Assembly: GCA_045538075.1 (NCBI GenBank)
Contig: JAZSQT010000016.1
Span: 1 to 6,226, forward strand
Length of the DNA: 6,226 bases
From: JAZSQT01 sp045538075
GTDB taxonomy: Bacteria; Chrysiogenota; Deferribacteres; Deferribacterales; Mucispirillaceae
Direction: 5' to 3'
The position numbers and the translations under genes are program-made. The notes under the pieces were generated by a model that saw only the letters and a program-made list of their open reading frames with translations, searched no databases and was not told the DNA's origin. Of this stretch, positions 5,872-6,226 are shown one piece after another. Numbering within the stretch: the first letter of the stretch is position 1; every line of letters starts with the position of its first letter.

Positions 5872-6126
5872 ATGGCTAAAAGTCATAAAAAACAGCTACT
5901 TACTGATTTAGAAGATATTGCAAGTAAAGCAAATATAAAAATACGTTATGAAAAAACAGATGCACGAGGAGGAATGTGCATTCATAAAGGAAAATCAATT
6001 ATTATTATAGATAAAAATGCAACAGAAGATTATAAAATTAAAGTTATTATAGATAATTTAAGACGTGTTAATTTATCAGAAATTTATATTAATCCAAAAA
6101 TTCGTGATATTATTGATAATTATTAA
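5872..6126 (+). CDS. Small conserved-looking protein of unknown function
   Basis: This is an 84-residue, basic, soluble protein that I cannot assign to a named family. It has no signal peptide or membrane span. A helical, Lys-rich N-terminus (1-25) leads into a strand pair around IKIRYEK and KSIIIIDKN. Between them is RGGMC (32-36), holding the only cysteine, Cys36. A second helix (about 52-66) and the string LSEIYINPKIRDII close the protein. The pattern R-x-E/K...RGG-x-C...III-D recalls short uncharacterised proteins I have seen in anaerobes, but this is a memory, not a search result. It begins 21 bases after the desulfurase stop with no good ribosome site and is followed 11 bases later by another gene, so it belongs to the same transcript. 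A role in sulfur or Fe-S handling is suggested only by position. Confidence 0.8.
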   Translation: MAKSHKKQLLTDLEDIASKANIKIRYEKTDARGGMCIHKGKSIIIIDKNATEDYKIKVIIDNLRRVNLSEIYINPKIRDIIDNY

Positions 6127-6137
6127 TTAGGATTAAA

Positions 6138-6226
6138 ATGAGTAAGAGAAATATTGTAAATAATTATGAGCTTTTTTATTCAAGATTATATGTTACAGGG
6201 ATAATATCAATTATTTATTCAATATT
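6138..6226 (+). CDS. Start of a fifth operon gene, cut by the window edge
   Basis: An open frame begins at the ATG at 6138 and stays open for 29 codons to the end of the window. It is preceded by AGGA (6129-6132) at five-base spacing. The visible residues start MSKRNIVNNYELFYSRLYV and continue with a hydrophobic stretch (GIISIIYSI). The hydrophobic part could begin a membrane segment or a buried helix, but too little is visible to name a family. Spacing of 11 bases from the previous gene fits the same operon. Confidence 0.55.
   Translation, partial: MSKRNIVNNYELFYSRLYVTGIISIIYSI

Overview
The window is very AT-rich (roughly 30% GC by eye) bacterial DNA with every recognisable gene on the + strand. 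A lipoprotein with a classical lipobox, a 2x[4Fe-4S] ferredoxin, a serine acetyltransferase, an Rrf2 regulator and a cysteine desulfurase suggest an anaerobic or microaerophilic, low-GC bacterium. An outer membrane is plausible. A Deferribacteres- or Campylobacterota-like host would fit, but the taxon cannot be settled from this sequence.

Region 1 (1-695) contains no convincing gene. It holds an 84-bp element with 16-bp inverted ends (2-85), then two diverged tandem copies (about 107-293 and 310-476) of a repeat. The 3' half of each copy is a palindromic module bounded by GGATTGC...GTAATCC. A nearly featureless A/T-only stretch follows (477-624), then a probable promoter whose spacer is filled by an AT dinucleotide run.

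Region 2 (696-1517) is a single-gene unit: an orphan lipoprotein of 254 residues, closed by a strong intrinsic terminator.

Region 3 (1557-3556) carries a SulP/SLC26-family anion transporter of the DauA/YchM type with a C-terminal STAS domain. After it comes a 57-residue ferredoxin with its own consensus -35 and a GC-rich terminator.

Region 4 (3588-6226, running off the window) is a tightly packed set of genes: cysE, an IscR-like rrf2 gene, a NifS/IscS cysteine desulfurase, an unrecognised 84-residue protein, and the start of a fifth gene. Gaps are 2, 8, 21 and 11 bases, with no terminator between them. The logic is sulfur flow. CysE makes O-acetylserine, the precursor of cysteine. The desulfurase withdraws sulfur from cysteine for Fe-S clusters or thio-modifications. 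The Rrf2 protein has the three-cysteine spacing of IscR and probably senses Fe-S or cysteine status. No scaffold (IscU/NifU) and no O-acetylserine sulfhydrylase gene is visible in the window.

I do not see a clearly new defence or mobile system. The most interesting unexplained items are the tandem palindromic repeat, the AT run inside the lipoprotein promoter, and the small RGGMC-containing protein in the cysteine/Fe-S operon.
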